Source: Arthrobacter sp. NicSoilB4 (GTDB lineage Bacteria > Actinomycetota > Actinomycetes > Actinomycetales > Micrococcaceae). From it: a stretch of DNA of 64,000 nt. The notes under the pieces were generated by a model. The model was not told where the DNA came from. It made no database searches and saw nothing but the letters and a program-made list of their open reading frames with translations. Shown here one piece after another: positions 1-8,714 of this stretch. Position 1 is the stretch's first letter. The number at the start of each line of letters is the position of its first letter. Location of the stretch: NCBI RefSeq assembly GCF_019977335.1, contig NZ_AP024653.1:1364001-1428000 (forward strand), read 5' to 3'. Made by a program: the position numbers and the translations under genes.

Positions 1-150
1 ACCAAGCTGAACACTCATAAAGTCAGGCTACGCCACCTCGGCGCCGGCATCACTCCTGTTGAGCAGCATATTGCGCCCAGTATTGCGTTCGGTCTTGCGT
101 TTCGTATTGTGCATCGCCCGGCGGCCGGTACCGCCGGGCCGGCACGAACC

Positions 151-156
151 TATGCT
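151..156 (+). promoter_or_regulatory. -10 element (TATGCT), leaderless start
   Basis: TATGCT is followed by 6 nt and then GTG 163, so transcription should begin at or next to the start codon. This supports GTG 163 as the start. Confidence 0.55.
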
Positions 157-162
157 GGAGGG

Positions 163-1773
163 GTGAACACCTCCCAGCGAGCGACTGCCCTGGCGGCTGT
201 GGCCGGAGTCGTGGCCGTCGGCACCGGGCTTGCCCTGGGCGAGCTCGCGGCCGGCCTCGTAAGCCCCTCGCTGTCCCCGGTGACCGCTGTCGGCGGCGCC
301 GTGATCGACGTGGTCCCGCCGGGCGTCAAGGACTGGGCCATTTCGCTCTTCGGCACGGCGGACAAGACCGCCCTGCTCGGCGGAATGGGGCTCGTCATTG
401 CCGCGCTTGCCGCCCTGGCCGGAGTCGTGGAGCTGCGGCGACGGTTCGCCGGGGTCGCCATCATCGCCGTCTTCGGTGTGGCGGGGCTCGCGGCCGTGCT
501 GGGCCGGAGCGAACTCACACCGAACGCGGTTCCCGTCCCGCTGCTTGCCGCCGTGGTGGGCATGATCCTGCTGAGGTGGCTGATCCGGCGGCTGGAGGAG
601 TGGCAAGCCGACGCAGCAGCAGCAGCAGGGGATCCGCGCGCCGACGCAGCAGCACCAGCCGATGCAGCCGCCGCCGAAGAGAGTGACCCCGCGGCCCGGC
701 CCCCTTCCCGCCGCCGTTTCTTCCAGGTGCTCGGCGGAACGGCCGCCGTGGCCGTGCTCGCCGGGGTGCTCGCCGCGACGTTCCGGGGGGCTGCCGCCGT
801 CGTGAGTGAACTGCGCAGCAAACTGGCGCTGCCCGCACCGGTGTCACCGGCCCCGCCGGTCCCGGCCGGGGCCGAGGTCCGGCTGGACGGGGTGGGCCCG
901 CTGGTGACCCCCAACAAGGAGTTCTACCGGATCGACACGGCGCTGCGCGTCCCGGTGCTGGACCCGGGCCAGTGGACCCTGAAGGTCACCGGGCTTGTGG
1001 AGCGGGAGGTGTCGCTGGACTTCGCCACGCTGCTGGCCAAACCCCTGGTCGAACGGCATGTCACCATCGCTTGCGTCTCCAATGAGGTGGGCGGGGACCT
1101 GATCGGCAACGCCCTGTGGCTGGGCTGGCCGGTCCGGGACCTGCTGGCCCTCGCCGGCCCGAAGGACGGCGCGGACATGGTCCTGTCCCGCAGCTCGGAC
1201 GGCTGGACCGCCGGAACGCCGCTGGAGGTCCTGACGGACAACCGGGACGCGCTGCTGGCCGTCGGGATGAACGGCGAGCCGCTGCCGCTGGAGCACGGCT
1301 TCCCGGCCCGGCTCATCGTCCCCGGTCTCTACGGCTACGTTTCGGCCACCAAGTGGGTCACCGAGCTCAAGGTGACGCGCTTCGCGGACGACGTCGGATA
1401 CTGGACGCCCCGCGGGTGGAGCGAGCGGGGACCCATCAAGACCTCCTCCCGGATCGACGTGCCCCGGGACGGCCGCTCTGTGACCGCGGGAACCGTCGCC
1501 TTCGGCGGCGTCGCCTGGGCCCAGCACACCGGGGTCGGCCGGGTGGAGCTCAGGGTCAACCGCGGCGCGTGGCAGTTGGCGGAGCTGGCCCCCGGGATCT
1601 CCAAGGACACCTGGTACCAGTGGAAGCTGGCGCTGCCGCTCACCCCCGGCCAGTACGAAGTCCAGGTCCGCGCCACGGACCTCAACGGCGCCGCGCAAGT
1701 GGAGGACCGCGCGCCCGTTGCGCCCAGCGGGGCCACCGGCTTCCACACGGTTAGAGTGTACGTGAAGTCCTAA
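163..1773 (+). CDS. Polytopic membrane molybdopterin-dependent oxidoreductase, sulfite-oxidase fold
   Basis: About 536 aa. The N-terminal ~180 residues hold roughly four hydrophobic helices. They are followed by an Ala/Asp-rich linker, a twin-arginine-like motif (SRRRFFQVLGG) and a fifth hydrophobic helix. The rest is a sulfite-oxidase-type Mo-cofactor domain with the Mo-ligand cysteine context ACVSNEVGG and a C-terminal dimerisation-like domain ending VRVYVKS. The catalytic part should face outside the membrane. The GTG at 163 is preferred over ATG 109 because TATGCT lies 6 nt upstream, the leaderless pattern seen at many genes here. Mo-cofactor biosynthesis genes follow directly, which fits a molybdoenzyme. 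The physiological substrate cannot be read from the sequence. Confidence 0.85.
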   Translation: MNTSQRATALAAVAGVVAVGTGLALGELAAGLVSPSLSPVTAVGGAVIDVVPPGVKDWAISLFGTADKTALLGGMGLVIAALAALAGVVELRRRFAGVAIIAVFGVAGLAAVLGRSELTPNAVPVPLLAAVVGMILLRWLIRRLEEWQADAAAAAGDPRADAAAPADAAAAEESDPAARPPSRRRFFQVLGGTAAVAVLAGVLAATFRGAAAVVSELRSKLALPAPVSPAPPVPAGAEVRLDGVGPLVTPNKEFYRIDTALRVPVLDPGQWTLKVTGLVEREVSLDFATLLAKPLVERHVTIACVSNEVGGDLIGNALWLGWPVRDLLALAGPKDGADMVLSRSSDGWTAGTPLEVLTDNRDALLAVGMNGEPLPLEHGFPARLIVPGLYGYVSATKWVTELKVTRFADDVGYWTPRGWSERGPIKTSSRIDVPRDGRSVTAGTVAFGGVAWAQHTGVGRVELRVNRGAWQLAELAPGISKDTWYQWKLALPLTPGQYEVQVRATDLNGAAQVEDRAPVAPSGATGFHTVRVYVKS

Positions 1774-1865
1774 CGGGCCGGGCCACCATGCCAGGCCGGG
1801 GAGCCGGGCCAGGGAGCCGGACCGGTGAACCCAGTCACAGGCTCAAGACGAGGGGTCACCAACGC

Positions 1866-3089
1866 ATGCACCGCACCCAGGCACGGCACGTCACCGTGGA
1901 GGCGCACCGCGACTCGGTCCGCCAACTCCTGTCCCCGCTCCGCACCCCGGACCGGATTGAACGGCTCCCGCTCCTCGCGGCGCTGGGCCGGGGACTCGCG
2001 GTGGACATCGTGGCTCCGCTGGACCTGCCGCCCTTCGCGAATTCGCAGATGGACGGCTTCGCCATCCGCAGTGCCGACGTGCCCGACGGCGGCGCCGAGC
2101 TGCGCGTTGTCGCTCCCGTTCCGGCCGGTGGCGCGCCGCCCGGACTAGCCGCCGGGACCGCCGCCCCGATCATGACCGGCGCCATGATGCCGCCCGGGGC
2201 GGACGCCGTCGTCCCGATCGAACAGGCCGTTCCCGCGTCCTTCCCAGCCCCCGGCGTCCCCGCCACGGTCCGGCTGCCCGCCGTCCCGGCAAGGAATTTC
2301 GTGCGCGATGCCGGCAGCGACATCCGAACCGGCGAGCCGGCCCTCGTCGCCGGAACGTTCCTCGGGCCCGGACAGCTGGGACTCCTGGCCGCCCTGGGAT
2401 TCACCGATGTGCCCGTCTACCGTGCGTTGCGGATCCTGCTGGTCACCACCGGGGACGAGGTTGTGGAACCGGGCAGCCCGCTGGGCCCGGGCAAGATCTA
2501 TGACTCCAACGCCACCCTGCTTGAATCCTCCATGCGCCAGGCCGGCCTCGACGTCACCCGGACCGGGATCTCCACGGACCGTCCCGAGGAACTCGCCGCG
2601 CTGTTGCGCCGGCATGTGGAGGACGTGGACCTGATCGTCACCACCGGCGGCGTCAGCCAAGGCGCGTACGAGGTGGTCCGGCAGGCCATGGAGGGCCACG
2701 ACGTCACCTTCTTCGGGGTCGCGATGCAACCCGGCGGGCCGCAGGGCATCGGAACCTTCGACGGCGTCCCGGTCCTCGGCTTCCCGGGGAACCCCGTGAG
2801 TTGCCTCGTCTCCTTCGAAATGTTCCTCCGGCCCGCGCTCGGAGACCTCTTCGGCTCGCCCGCAGCGCGTCCCGTAGTCAGGGCACGGCTGGCCGAAGCC
2901 CTGACGTCCCCGGCCGGCAAGCACCAGGTGCGGCGCGGCACGGTCCTCCCGGACGGCACCGTCCGGCTGGAAGGCGGCGCCGGCTCGCACCTGGTCAGTG
3001 CCCTGGCGCACTCCAACGCACTGATCCAGGTGCCGGAAGGAATTGCCGCCCTCGCCGAGGGCGCCGAGGTGGAAGTATGGATGCTGTGA
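1866..3089 (+). CDS. moeA: Molybdopterin molybdotransferase MoeA
   Basis: About 407 aa. MoeA inserts molybdate into adenylylated molybdopterin in the last step of Mo-cofactor synthesis, in the cytoplasm. Visible family features are the N-terminal region with [13 protein letters not shown], the MPT-binding domain with [13 protein letters not shown] and GFPGNPVSC, and a C-terminal beta domain. ATG 1866 is chosen because homology starts at [11 protein letters not shown]; an in-frame ATG at 1788 would add 26 low-complexity residues. Its stop overlaps the moaC start, so it is translationally coupled within the Mo-cofactor operon. Confidence 0.95.
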   Translation: MHRTQARHVTVEAHRDSVRQLLSPLRTPDRIERLPLLAALGRGLAVDIVAPLDLPPFANSQMDGFAIRSADVPDGGAELRVVAPVPAGGAPPGLAAGTAAPIMTGAMMPPGADAVVPIEQAVPASFPAPGVPATVRLPAVPARNFVRDAGSDIRTGEPALVAGTFLGPGQLGLLAALGFTDVPVYRALRILLVTTGDEVVEPGSPLGPGKIYDSNATLLESSMRQAGLDVTRTGISTDRPEELAALLRRHVEDVDLIVTTGGVSQGAYEVVRQAMEGHDVTFFGVAMQPGGPQGIGTFDGVPVLGFPGNPVSCLVSFEMFLRPALGDLFGSPAARPVVRARLAEALTSPAGKHQVRRGTVLPDGTVRLEGGAGSHLVSALAHSNALIQVPEGIAALAEGAEVEVWML

Positions 3090-3589
3090 ACGAAGAGAAC
3101 GAAGAGAACCCCGTAACGGGAAACCCAGGCCTGACCCACCTCCGGCAGGACGGCACGGCCCAGATGGTGGACGTGTCCAATAAAGCGGAGAGCACCCGCG
3201 AGGCCACCGCCACCGCCACCGTCCGCAGCACCGCCGAGGTCCTGGCCCTCCTCGGCGCCGGAGAGCTGCCGAAGGGCGACGCCCTCGCCGTCGCCCGCGT
3301 GGCCGGGATCATGGCCGCCAAAAAGACCGCGGACCTGATCCCGCTGTGCCACCCGCTGCAGATCGCCAAGGTCACCGTCGACTTCGAACTCGACACCGAC
3401 TCGGTCACCGTCTTCGCCACCGTCAAGACCCGCGGCATCACCGGCGTCGAGATGGAAGCGCTGACCGCGGCCTCGGTGGCCGCCCTCAGCGTGTACGACA
3501 TGATCAAGGCCGTGGACAAACACGCGGTACTGACCGACATCAAAGTGCTGGCCAAAAGCGGCGGCAAGAGCGGGGACTGGACAATATGA
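3077..3589 (+). CDS. moaC: Cyclic pyranopterin monophosphate synthase MoaC
   Basis: 170 aa. With MoaA, MoaC converts GTP to cyclic pyranopterin monophosphate. The signatures [22 protein letters not shown] and YDMIKAVDK are all present and the length is normal. The start ATG 3077 lies 13 nt inside the end of moeA, and the stop overlaps the next gene by an ATGA, so the cluster is tightly coupled. No moaA or moaD is in the window, so the first step and the sulfur carrier must be encoded elsewhere. Confidence 0.95.
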   Translation: MDAVNEENEENPVTGNPGLTHLRQDGTAQMVDVSNKAESTREATATATVRSTAEVLALLGAGELPKGDALAVARVAGIMAAKKTADLIPLCHPLQIAKVTVDFELDTDSVTVFATVKTRGITGVEMEALTAASVAALSVYDMIKAVDKHAVLTDIKVLAKSGGKSGDWTI

Positions 3590-4098
3590 GCATGCCCGAA
3601 CCACACCGGCACGGTGAAGCCACCGGCCGGAAGGCCGGCGTCGTGATCGCCTCCACCCGGGCTGCCGCCGGAATCTATGAGGACCTCACCGGCCCCGTCA
3701 TCATCGACTGGCTCACCGAGCACGGCTTCGAGACCTACCCGGCCATGGTGGTCCCGGACGGCGACGCCGTGGGCGCAGCCCTGCGCGCGCTGCTGACCCA
3801 GGCGCCGGCCGTCATCATCACCAGCGGCGGCACCGGCCTCAGCCCCACCGACGCCACTCCGGAGCAGACCCTGCCCCTGCTGGACCGCGAGATCCCCGGC
3901 ATCATGGAAGGCATCCGCGGCGCGGGGACCGCCAAGACCCCGCTGGCGATGCTCAGCCGCGGCCACGCCGGCGCGGCCGGCCAGACGTTCATCGTCAACC
4001 TCCCCGGCTCCCCGAAGGGCGTCATGGACGGCCTCAGCGTGCTGGACCCCATCCTCGGACACCTCTGCGACCAGCTGGAAGGCAGCCATGGCCACTGA
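3586..4098 (+). CDS. mog: MogA/MoaB-type molybdopterin adenylyltransferase
   Basis: 170 aa. This family adenylylates molybdopterin before MoeA inserts Mo. The MoCF-biosynthesis fold is shown by [13 protein letters not shown] at the N-terminus, [16 protein letters not shown] in the centre and [11 protein letters not shown] near the C-terminus. The start ATG 3586 overlaps the moaC stop as ATGA, and the 3' end overlaps moaE by 11 nt. Whether it should be named mog or moaB cannot be settled from sequence; in Actinobacteria the annotation varies. Confidence 0.9.
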   Translation: MSMPEPHRHGEATGRKAGVVIASTRAAAGIYEDLTGPVIIDWLTEHGFETYPAMVVPDGDAVGAALRALLTQAPAVIITSGGTGLSPTDATPEQTLPLLDREIPGIMEGIRGAGTAKTPLAMLSRGHAGAAGQTFIVNLPGSPKGVMDGLSVLDPILGHLCDQLEGSHGH

Positions 4099-4621
4099 AC
4101 CAGCATTCGAAGCAGCCTTTGAGGTGGTCCACGCGGTGTTGAGCGCCGAGCCCATTTCCGTCGACCAGGCCATCGCCGCCGTCGAATCGGACACCGCGGG
4201 CGCGGTGGTCAGCTTCAGCGGCGTGGTCCGTAACCACGACGGCGGCAAACCCGTCCAGCGGCTCAGCTACAGCGCGCACCCGACCGCGCACCAGGTGATG
4301 GCCGACGTCGTCGCGCGCCTGGTCGCCGAACAGGCGGCCGGGGGAGAGCCCGCCGCGGGAGAGCCTGCCGGGATAGGCGCAGAATCCGGCGCTGAGGCCG
4401 GCAGCGTCACAGCCCAGCCGGTGCGGATCTGGGTGGCGCACCGGATCGGGATGCTGGAAATCGGCGACCCGGCACTGGTCTGCGCCGTCTCCGCCGCACA
4501 CCGGGGCCAGGCCTTCGATGTCTGTTCGGAACTGGTGGACCGGATCAAGGCCCAGGTCCCGATCTGGAAGGAACAGTTCTTCACCGACGGCACGGTCGAG
4601 TGGGTGGGGGCGGGGGCTTAG
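4088..4621 (+). CDS. moaE: Molybdopterin synthase catalytic subunit MoaE
   Basis: 177 aa. MoaE is the large subunit of MPT synthase, which uses thiocarboxylated MoaD to make the dithiolene. Core motifs are GAVVSFSGVVRNHD, RIWVAHRIGMLEIGD, AHRGQAFDV and the active-site VPIWKEQ. A stretch of about 25 residues rich in Gly/Glu/Pro/Ala (roughly residues 82-106) sits between VARLVAEQ and VRIWVAHR, where most MoaE proteins have only a short connection. It is the last gene of the Mo-cofactor cluster. Confidence 0.93.
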   Translation: MATEPAFEAAFEVVHAVLSAEPISVDQAIAAVESDTAGAVVSFSGVVRNHDGGKPVQRLSYSAHPTAHQVMADVVARLVAEQAAGGEPAAGEPAGIGAESGAEAGSVTAQPVRIWVAHRIGMLEIGDPALVCAVSAAHRGQAFDVCSELVDRIKAQVPIWKEQFFTDGTVEWVGAGA

Positions 4622-4706
4622 GCCCGCCCCTTACACACCGGATGCGTGCGCCGCGGCGGGCCTGTAACGCGAGGTTCCCGGTTAAAGGCGGCACCCGCCC
4701 CGGCGG

Positions 4707-4712
4707 TAGGGT
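4707..4712 (+). promoter_or_regulatory. -10 element (TAGGGT) of dapB, leaderless
   Basis: TAGGGT is followed by 7 nt and then the dapB ATG at 4720. It separates dapB from the Mo-cofactor operon, which ends 98 nt upstream of that ATG. Confidence 0.55.
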
Positions 4713-4719
4713 TGATGGC

Positions 4720-5478
4720 ATGACCGAACAACTCGCAGTTGCCGTGCTGGGCGCGAACGGGCGCATGGGCGCCGAGGCGGTGCAGGCCGTCGAGGCCGCC
4801 GCGGACCTCAAGCTCGTCGCCGCACTCGGCCGGAACGATTCCCTGGACACCCTCGTCGACGCCGGAGCCCGGATCGTGGTGGACCTGACGGTCCCCGAGA
4901 GCACCGAGGCGAACGTCCGCTTCGCCGTCGAACACGGCATGCACGCCGTGGTGGGCACCACAGGCTGGGACGCGGAGAGACTTGGCCGGCTCGAGGAGCT
5001 CCTCGCCGCCCAGCCCGGCGTGGGAGTCCTGATCGCGCCGAACTTTGCCCTCGGATCGGTCCTTGCCTCCGCGTTCGCGGCCAAGGCCGCGCGCTACTTC
5101 GAATCGGTCGAAATCATCGAACTCCACCACCCGGACAAGGTGGACGCCCCGTCCGGCACTGCCGTGCGGACCGCGCAGCTGATCTCCGCCGGGCGCGCCG
5201 CTGCCGGCCTTCCCGCCAGCCCCGACGCCACCACGAGCGGGCTCCCCGGGGCACGCGGCTGCGACGTCGACGGCGTCCGGGTCCACAGTGTCCGGCTCCG
5301 CGGCCTGGTGGCGCACCAGGAAGTCCTCCTGGGCGGGCCAGGGGAGCAGCTGACCTTCCGGCACGACTCCTTCGACCGCGCCTCGTTTATGCCCGGCGTG
5401 CTGCTCGGCGTGCGCAATGTTGCGGCCAACCCGGGCCTCACCGTCGGCCTCGACGGCTACCTGGACCTGGGGCTCTGA
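4720..5478 (+). CDS. dapB: 4-hydroxy-tetrahydrodipicolinate reductase DapB
   Basis: 252 aa, cytoplasmic, second step of the DAP/lysine branch. The Rossmann motif is VAVLGANGRMGAEAV. The conserved segments VGTTGWDAERL and APNFALGSVL follow, then the substrate-binding EIIELHHPDKVDAPSGTA and the C-terminal SFMPGVLLGVR. ATG 4720 gives the canonical N-terminus; a more upstream in-frame ATG would add about 40 basic, non-homologous residues. DAP is needed for both lysine and peptidoglycan. Confidence 0.96.
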   Translation: MTEQLAVAVLGANGRMGAEAVQAVEAAADLKLVAALGRNDSLDTLVDAGARIVVDLTVPESTEANVRFAVEHGMHAVVGTTGWDAERLGRLEELLAAQPGVGVLIAPNFALGSVLASAFAAKAARYFESVEIIELHHPDKVDAPSGTAVRTAQLISAGRAAAGLPASPDATTSGLPGARGCDVDGVRVHSVRLRGLVAHQEVLLGGPGEQLTFRHDSFDRASFMPGVLLGVRNVAANPGLTVGLDGYLDLGL

Positions 5479-5483
5479 GCGCC

Positions 5484-5966
5484 GTGGCCAACGTCCTGAC
5501 CGCATTCAAGGCCAACCGCACCAAGATCTGGGTCGGGGCCGTGACCCTCCTGCTGGTCTTCTACCTCGTGGTGGCCTTCCAGCGCGCCGTGCTGCTGATG
5601 ACGGACCCCAACCCGGTGGCCAAGGCCATCGGCGTGGCGTATCTGCTCCTGCCTGTGATCGGGGCGTGGGCCCTGGTCCGCGAGCTGCTCTTCGGCGCCC
5701 GGACCGAACGCCTCGCGAAAATCCTCGAGGCCGAGGGCGGGCTGCCGGAAGACAACCTGCCGCGCACCCCCGCGGGGCGGATCATCCGTGAGGCCGCGGA
5801 CCGCGAATTCGAAAAGTACCGTGCCGAGACGGAAGCCGCGCCGGACGACTGGCGCTCCTGGTTCCGGCTCAGCTGCGCCTATGACGCCGCGGGCGACCGG
5901 AAGCGGGCGCGCGCCTCGATGCGCGACGCCGTCCGGCTGTACCGCACGGGTTCCCGCCAGGCCTGA
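5484..5966 (+). CDS. Small membrane protein with TPR-like tail
   Basis: 160 aa, GTG start 5 nt after dapB, so probably co-transcribed with it. Two hydrophobic helices (about residues 17-38 and 48-66) are followed by a soluble charged region ending in a tetratricopeptide-like stretch (WFRLSCAYDAAGDRKRARASMRDAVRLY). No catalytic motif is visible. Similar proteins of unknown role are often found behind dapB in Actinobacteria; a function cannot be assigned. Confidence 0.8.
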   Translation: MANVLTAFKANRTKIWVGAVTLLLVFYLVVAFQRAVLLMTDPNPVAKAIGVAYLLLPVIGAWALVRELLFGARTERLAKILEAEGGLPEDNLPRTPAGRIIREAADREFEKYRAETEAAPDDWRSWFRLSCAYDAAGDRKRARASMRDAVRLYRTGSRQA

Positions 5967-5999
5967 GCCGGTCCCGGGAAAGGCTTTGCCGGCCGACAG

Positions 6000-7235
6000 T
6001 TACCGGACTCGGGCCGGCTGGTACCGGCCGAGCTGGTTGGCGGCATGCGCCACCCACTCCAGCGGCCCGCGCCACTTCAGGGCCGCGAAGATTCCGCCAA
6101 GGGCCAGGATCGCCACCGCCTGCACCCAATAGACGCCATCGACTGTCCACCCGGACGGCAACGGATTGCCGTACAGCGAGGCCATCACGCACAGGTGGGC
6201 CGTGTAGAAGCTCAGGGTCATGGCACCGGCACCGCGCAGCGGGAGCAACACGTCCAGAGCCGACCCCTGGACCAGCCGGCCCAGGAGCAGGAAGAGGCCA
6301 ACGACGGCGGCCGCCACTCCCGAGGTGTGCAGCAGATCCAGCGTGGTGCCCGAATGTGGGGCGCTGGAGGCGAGCCACCAGGCGGAACCGGTCTGGTCCA
6401 CGCCGGCCAGGTTGACCTGCAGGAGGCTCTCCAGCGGATACGAGGGATTCAGCAGGGAAGCCTGCAGCGCCGCCCGGCCGCCCCAGTCCTCCATCAACAC
6501 CACGCTGAACCACTTGGCCAGGACCGCCACCGCGGATCCCACCGCCAGCAGCAGGACCGGGACCGCGGCCGAGGTAAGGGACAGCCGCCCGATCGCAAGG
6601 CCGATCAGCAGGTACGTAATCCACTGGAAGACCGGATAGTAGCCTGTCAGGAAAATGTCCCCGAGCAGCACGGACGGCGTGGACAGGTCCTCCCACATGG
6701 GGTTGTGGCCCAGCTGCAGGGGAGGTTCGGCGGTGAGGAGCCACGGCCGCAGCAGGAACGCCACGGCCGGGCTGACCAGCACCCAGCCGGCAGCCAGGAC
6801 CAGCAAGTGTTTGACGTCCAGGCCCAGGAACGGCAGCACACAAAGAAACAACACGGCGTAGTGGACGAGGATGATGGCGATGTTCACTTCGAGCCCGCCG
6901 AGGGAGAGCCCGACGGCGCCGATCACCAGGGCCCGGAGGGCGACTCCCCGGCGGGCCGCCCACAGCTGGGGACCGGAAAGCGGCTGTTCTTTGCCGGTTG
7001 AAAGGGCCAGCCCGACTCCTGCGAGGACGGCAAACAGGGCGGAGGCGCGGCCGGAAAACACCAGCCCCACCCAGGTGGGTGTGAGCTGGGCGTCGGACTC
7101 GAAAGTCGGGAAGACATGTGTGGCCATCATCCCCAGGAGCGCCAGTCCGCGGGCGGCGTCGATGCCTGACAGCCGCGCACCCGGGATCTTGCCTCCAGCG
7201 GACCGGGAAGTGGAGGCAGTTCCGCGCGACGTCAT
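6000..7235 (-). CDS. Multipass membrane protein, heparan-alpha-glucosaminide N-acetyltransferase-like / DUF418
   Basis: 411 aa with about ten hydrophobic segments. The N-terminal signature SGIDAARGLALLGMMATHVFP and the following helices resemble the DUF1624/heparan-alpha-glucosaminide N-acetyltransferase fold. The C-terminal third (GAMTLSFYTAHL) resembles DUF418. These families move acyl groups across membranes or modify surface glycans, but the substrate is unknown here. It converges with the dapB-linked gene and is transcribed away from the LexA-box gene. It interrupts the usual dapB-to-dapA neighbourhood, so it may be a lineage-specific insertion. Confidence 0.75.
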   Translation of the reverse strand: MTSRGTASTSRSAGGKIPGARLSGIDAARGLALLGMMATHVFPTFESDAQLTPTWVGLVFSGRASALFAVLAGVGLALSTGKEQPLSGPQLWAARRGVALRALVIGAVGLSLGGLEVNIAIILVHYAVLFLCVLPFLGLDVKHLLVLAAGWVLVSPAVAFLLRPWLLTAEPPLQLGHNPMWEDLSTPSVLLGDIFLTGYYPVFQWITYLLIGLAIGRLSLTSAAVPVLLLAVGSAVAVLAKWFSVVLMEDWGGRAALQASLLNPSYPLESLLQVNLAGVDQTGSAWWLASSAPHSGTTLDLLHTSGVAAAVVGLFLLLGRLVQGSALDVLLPLRGAGAMTLSFYTAHLCVMASLYGNPLPSGWTVDGVYWVQAVAILALGGIFAALKWRGPLEWVAHAANQLGRYQPARVR

Positions 7236-7322
7236 CTTTCGATCGTCTCACGGGCGGCGACGGTGAACTTCGGCCGGGGGTGGATCGGAGGATGTTCACA
7301 GGAGCTGCACAGCTCTTGTATT

Positions 7323-7336
7323 CGAATATATGTTCG
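7323..7336. promoter_or_regulatory. LexA/SOS box
   Basis: CGAATATATGTTCG matches the mycobacterial/Bacillus SOS consensus CGAAC-N4-GTTCG with one change. It ends 14 nt before the ATG at 7351 and directly abuts the -10 element TAGTAT (7339-7344), an ideal repressor position. The surrounding 19 bases TATTCGAATATATGTTCGA recur exactly at 46987-47005. Confidence 0.8.
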
Positions 7337-7338
7337 AA

Positions 7339-7344
7339 TAGTAT
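7339..7344 (+). promoter_or_regulatory. -10 element (TAGTAT), leaderless
   Basis: TAGTAT is followed by 6 nt and then ATG 7351. It lies two bases after the LexA box core. Confidence 0.5.
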
Positions 7345-7350
7345 GTCGTC

Positions 7351-7815
7351 ATGAAGAACCGACCAGAACCCGCCCAGCCTTTGGCGGCACAGCCTTTGGG
7401 GGCACAGCCTTTGGAGATAGAGCCGTTGGGTGCAGAGCCTTTGGAGATGCAGCCGTTGGGTGCACAGCCATTGGGTGCACGGCCTACTGGCGCACTGCCG
7501 CCGGACGCGACGCGAGGTGTGCTGAAGGCGATGAGTCCCGGTGTCGTGGACTTCCTCTTCCGGCAACTAGTCACCGGCGGGCCATCGGAGGATGTCCAGT
7601 GGCACAAAGAGGGGACCATCCTGTCGGCGCAGGCGCCCGGCGCCGAACTTGCCCGCCGGCTTGCCGAGACCGAGCTCGCCGCGCTCACACCCAGCGAACT
7701 CTTCGACTACGTTCGGGCCGCCCAGCGGCTCGCCGCGTGGGCCGAGGGCCTGCGCGAGGACGCCGTCAGCCGCTACTGCGCCACACCCCCGGGCGGGACT
7801 GCCCCGGCCGGGTAG
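7351..7815 (+). CDS. Short DUF222 (13E12-like) protein, SOS-box controlled, HNH part missing
   Basis: 154 aa. Residues ~10-48 are a degenerate PLGAQPLE-type repeat, encoded by DNA tandem repeats with 15-nt periodicity. Residues ~95-140 (ARRLAETELAALTPSELFDYVRAAQRLAAWAE) resemble the start of DUF222 proteins, which normally continue for hundreds of residues to a C-terminal HNH nuclease. Here the frame stops soon after, so it is either a decayed remnant or a short stand-alone form. The LexA box upstream matches the SOS control known for several 13E12 genes of M. tuberculosis. Assignment rests on a short similarity and is moderate. Confidence 0.6.
   Translation: MKNRPEPAQPLAAQPLGAQPLEIEPLGAEPLEMQPLGAQPLGARPTGALPPDATRGVLKAMSPGVVDFLFRQLVTGGPSEDVQWHKEGTILSAQAPGAELARRLAETELAALTPSELFDYVRAAQRLAAWAEGLREDAVSRYCATPPGGTAPAG
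7372..7486 (+). repeat. In-frame tandem repeat in DUF222-like gene
   Basis: Repeats of the form CAGCCTTTGGGGGCA / GAGCCGTTGGGTGCA, with ~15-nt periodicity and spelling PLGAQ/PLEIE/PLGAE in the protein. Slippage could change copy number without breaking the frame. Confidence 0.7.
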
Positions 7816-7823
7816 GCGCCGCC

Positions 7824-7829
7824 TAGGAT
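7824..7829 (+). promoter_or_regulatory. -10 element (TAGGAT), leaderless
   Basis: TAGGAT is followed by 6 nt and then GTG 7836. Confidence 0.5.
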
Positions 7830-7835
7830 GGCACT

Positions 7836-8636
7836 GTGACCACCGCGTTGACGCTTTCCGCCATCCAGTACACAGCCCTCGACGGCGGCGTCGCCGCCAA
7901 CGTCCCGGAGCACATCCGCCTCATCGAAGACGCGGCCGACCACGGCGCCCGGCTGGTGGTCTTCCCCGAGCTCTCCCTGACCGGCTATGACCTGGACGGG
8001 CTGGCGGACCCGGAGCGGTGGGTGACCGCTGCGGACCCGAGACTGGACAGCCTGCGCGAAATCTGCCGGCGGACCGGGATCACCGCGGTTGTCGGCGCCC
8101 CATTCCGGGAATCGGACGGCACGCCCCGGCTGGCCTCCCTCGCCCTGCAGCCCGGCGGCGGACTGGACGCCGGCTTCAAGGTCTGGCTCCACGGCCCGGA
8201 GCGGCAGTCCTTCACGCCCGGGGACCGCACGGCTGTCCTGGACCTCGACGGCTGGAGGATTGCCCTGGCCATCTGCCTCGACACGGCCCGTCCGGTTCAT
8301 GCCGGCGAGGCCGCGGAGGCAGGCGCCGACATCTATGCCGTCTCGGCCCTCTATGCCGCAGGCGAGGCCCACCGACTGGCCCTGCACCTCGGCGCGCGCG
8401 CCATGGACCACCGGATGTTCAGCGTGCTGGCCAACCTCGGCGGCACCACCGAATTCGGCCCCTCGGCCGGCGGGAGCGGTTTCTGGGGGCCGGACGGGCT
8501 CGTCATCCGGCAGGCCGCCGGGACCGGGACCGAGGTGGTGACCGCCACCCTGCAGCACGGCGTCCTGGACCGCTACGACCACGAACGCGAAGCCGGCAGG
8601 CGCCAGGTCCCGGCGCCCGGCACGGACAACGGGTGA
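7836..8636 (+). CDS. Carbon-nitrogen hydrolase (nitrilase superfamily)
   Basis: 266 aa, cytoplasmic. The Glu-Lys-Cys triad of the family is recognisable: Glu in VVFPELSLTGYD, Lys in DAGFKVWLHGPE and the nucleophile in IALAICLDTARP. A normal start is given by GTG 7836, with TAGGAT 6 nt upstream (leaderless). It probably hydrolyses an amide or nitrile of a small molecule; the substrate class cannot be deduced. It stands alone between the DUF222-like gene and dapA. Confidence 0.88.
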   Translation: MTTALTLSAIQYTALDGGVAANVPEHIRLIEDAADHGARLVVFPELSLTGYDLDGLADPERWVTAADPRLDSLREICRRTGITAVVGAPFRESDGTPRLASLALQPGGGLDAGFKVWLHGPERQSFTPGDRTAVLDLDGWRIALAICLDTARPVHAGEAAEAGADIYAVSALYAAGEAHRLALHLGARAMDHRMFSVLANLGGTTEFGPSAGGSGFWGPDGLVIRQAAGTGTEVVTATLQHGVLDRYDHEREAGRRQVPAPGTDNG

Positions 8637-8701
8637 GGCATCCGGTCCGGATTTGATCTTCATCACGTCGCCGTCATTGTCCGATCACGCCGGGGACAGG
8701 G

Positions 8702-8707
8702 TAACGT
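8702..8707 (+). promoter_or_regulatory. -10 element (TAACGT) of dapA, leaderless
   Basis: TAACGT is followed by 7 nt and then ATG 8715. No good Shine-Dalgarno is seen at the start. Confidence 0.5.
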
Positions 8708-8714
8708 TTTTCAT

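Noticed and set aside
28..606. Long minus-strand frame at the left edge
   Set aside because: Antisense to the molybdoprotein gene; composition is that of a GC-rich shadow frame and no family is recognisable.
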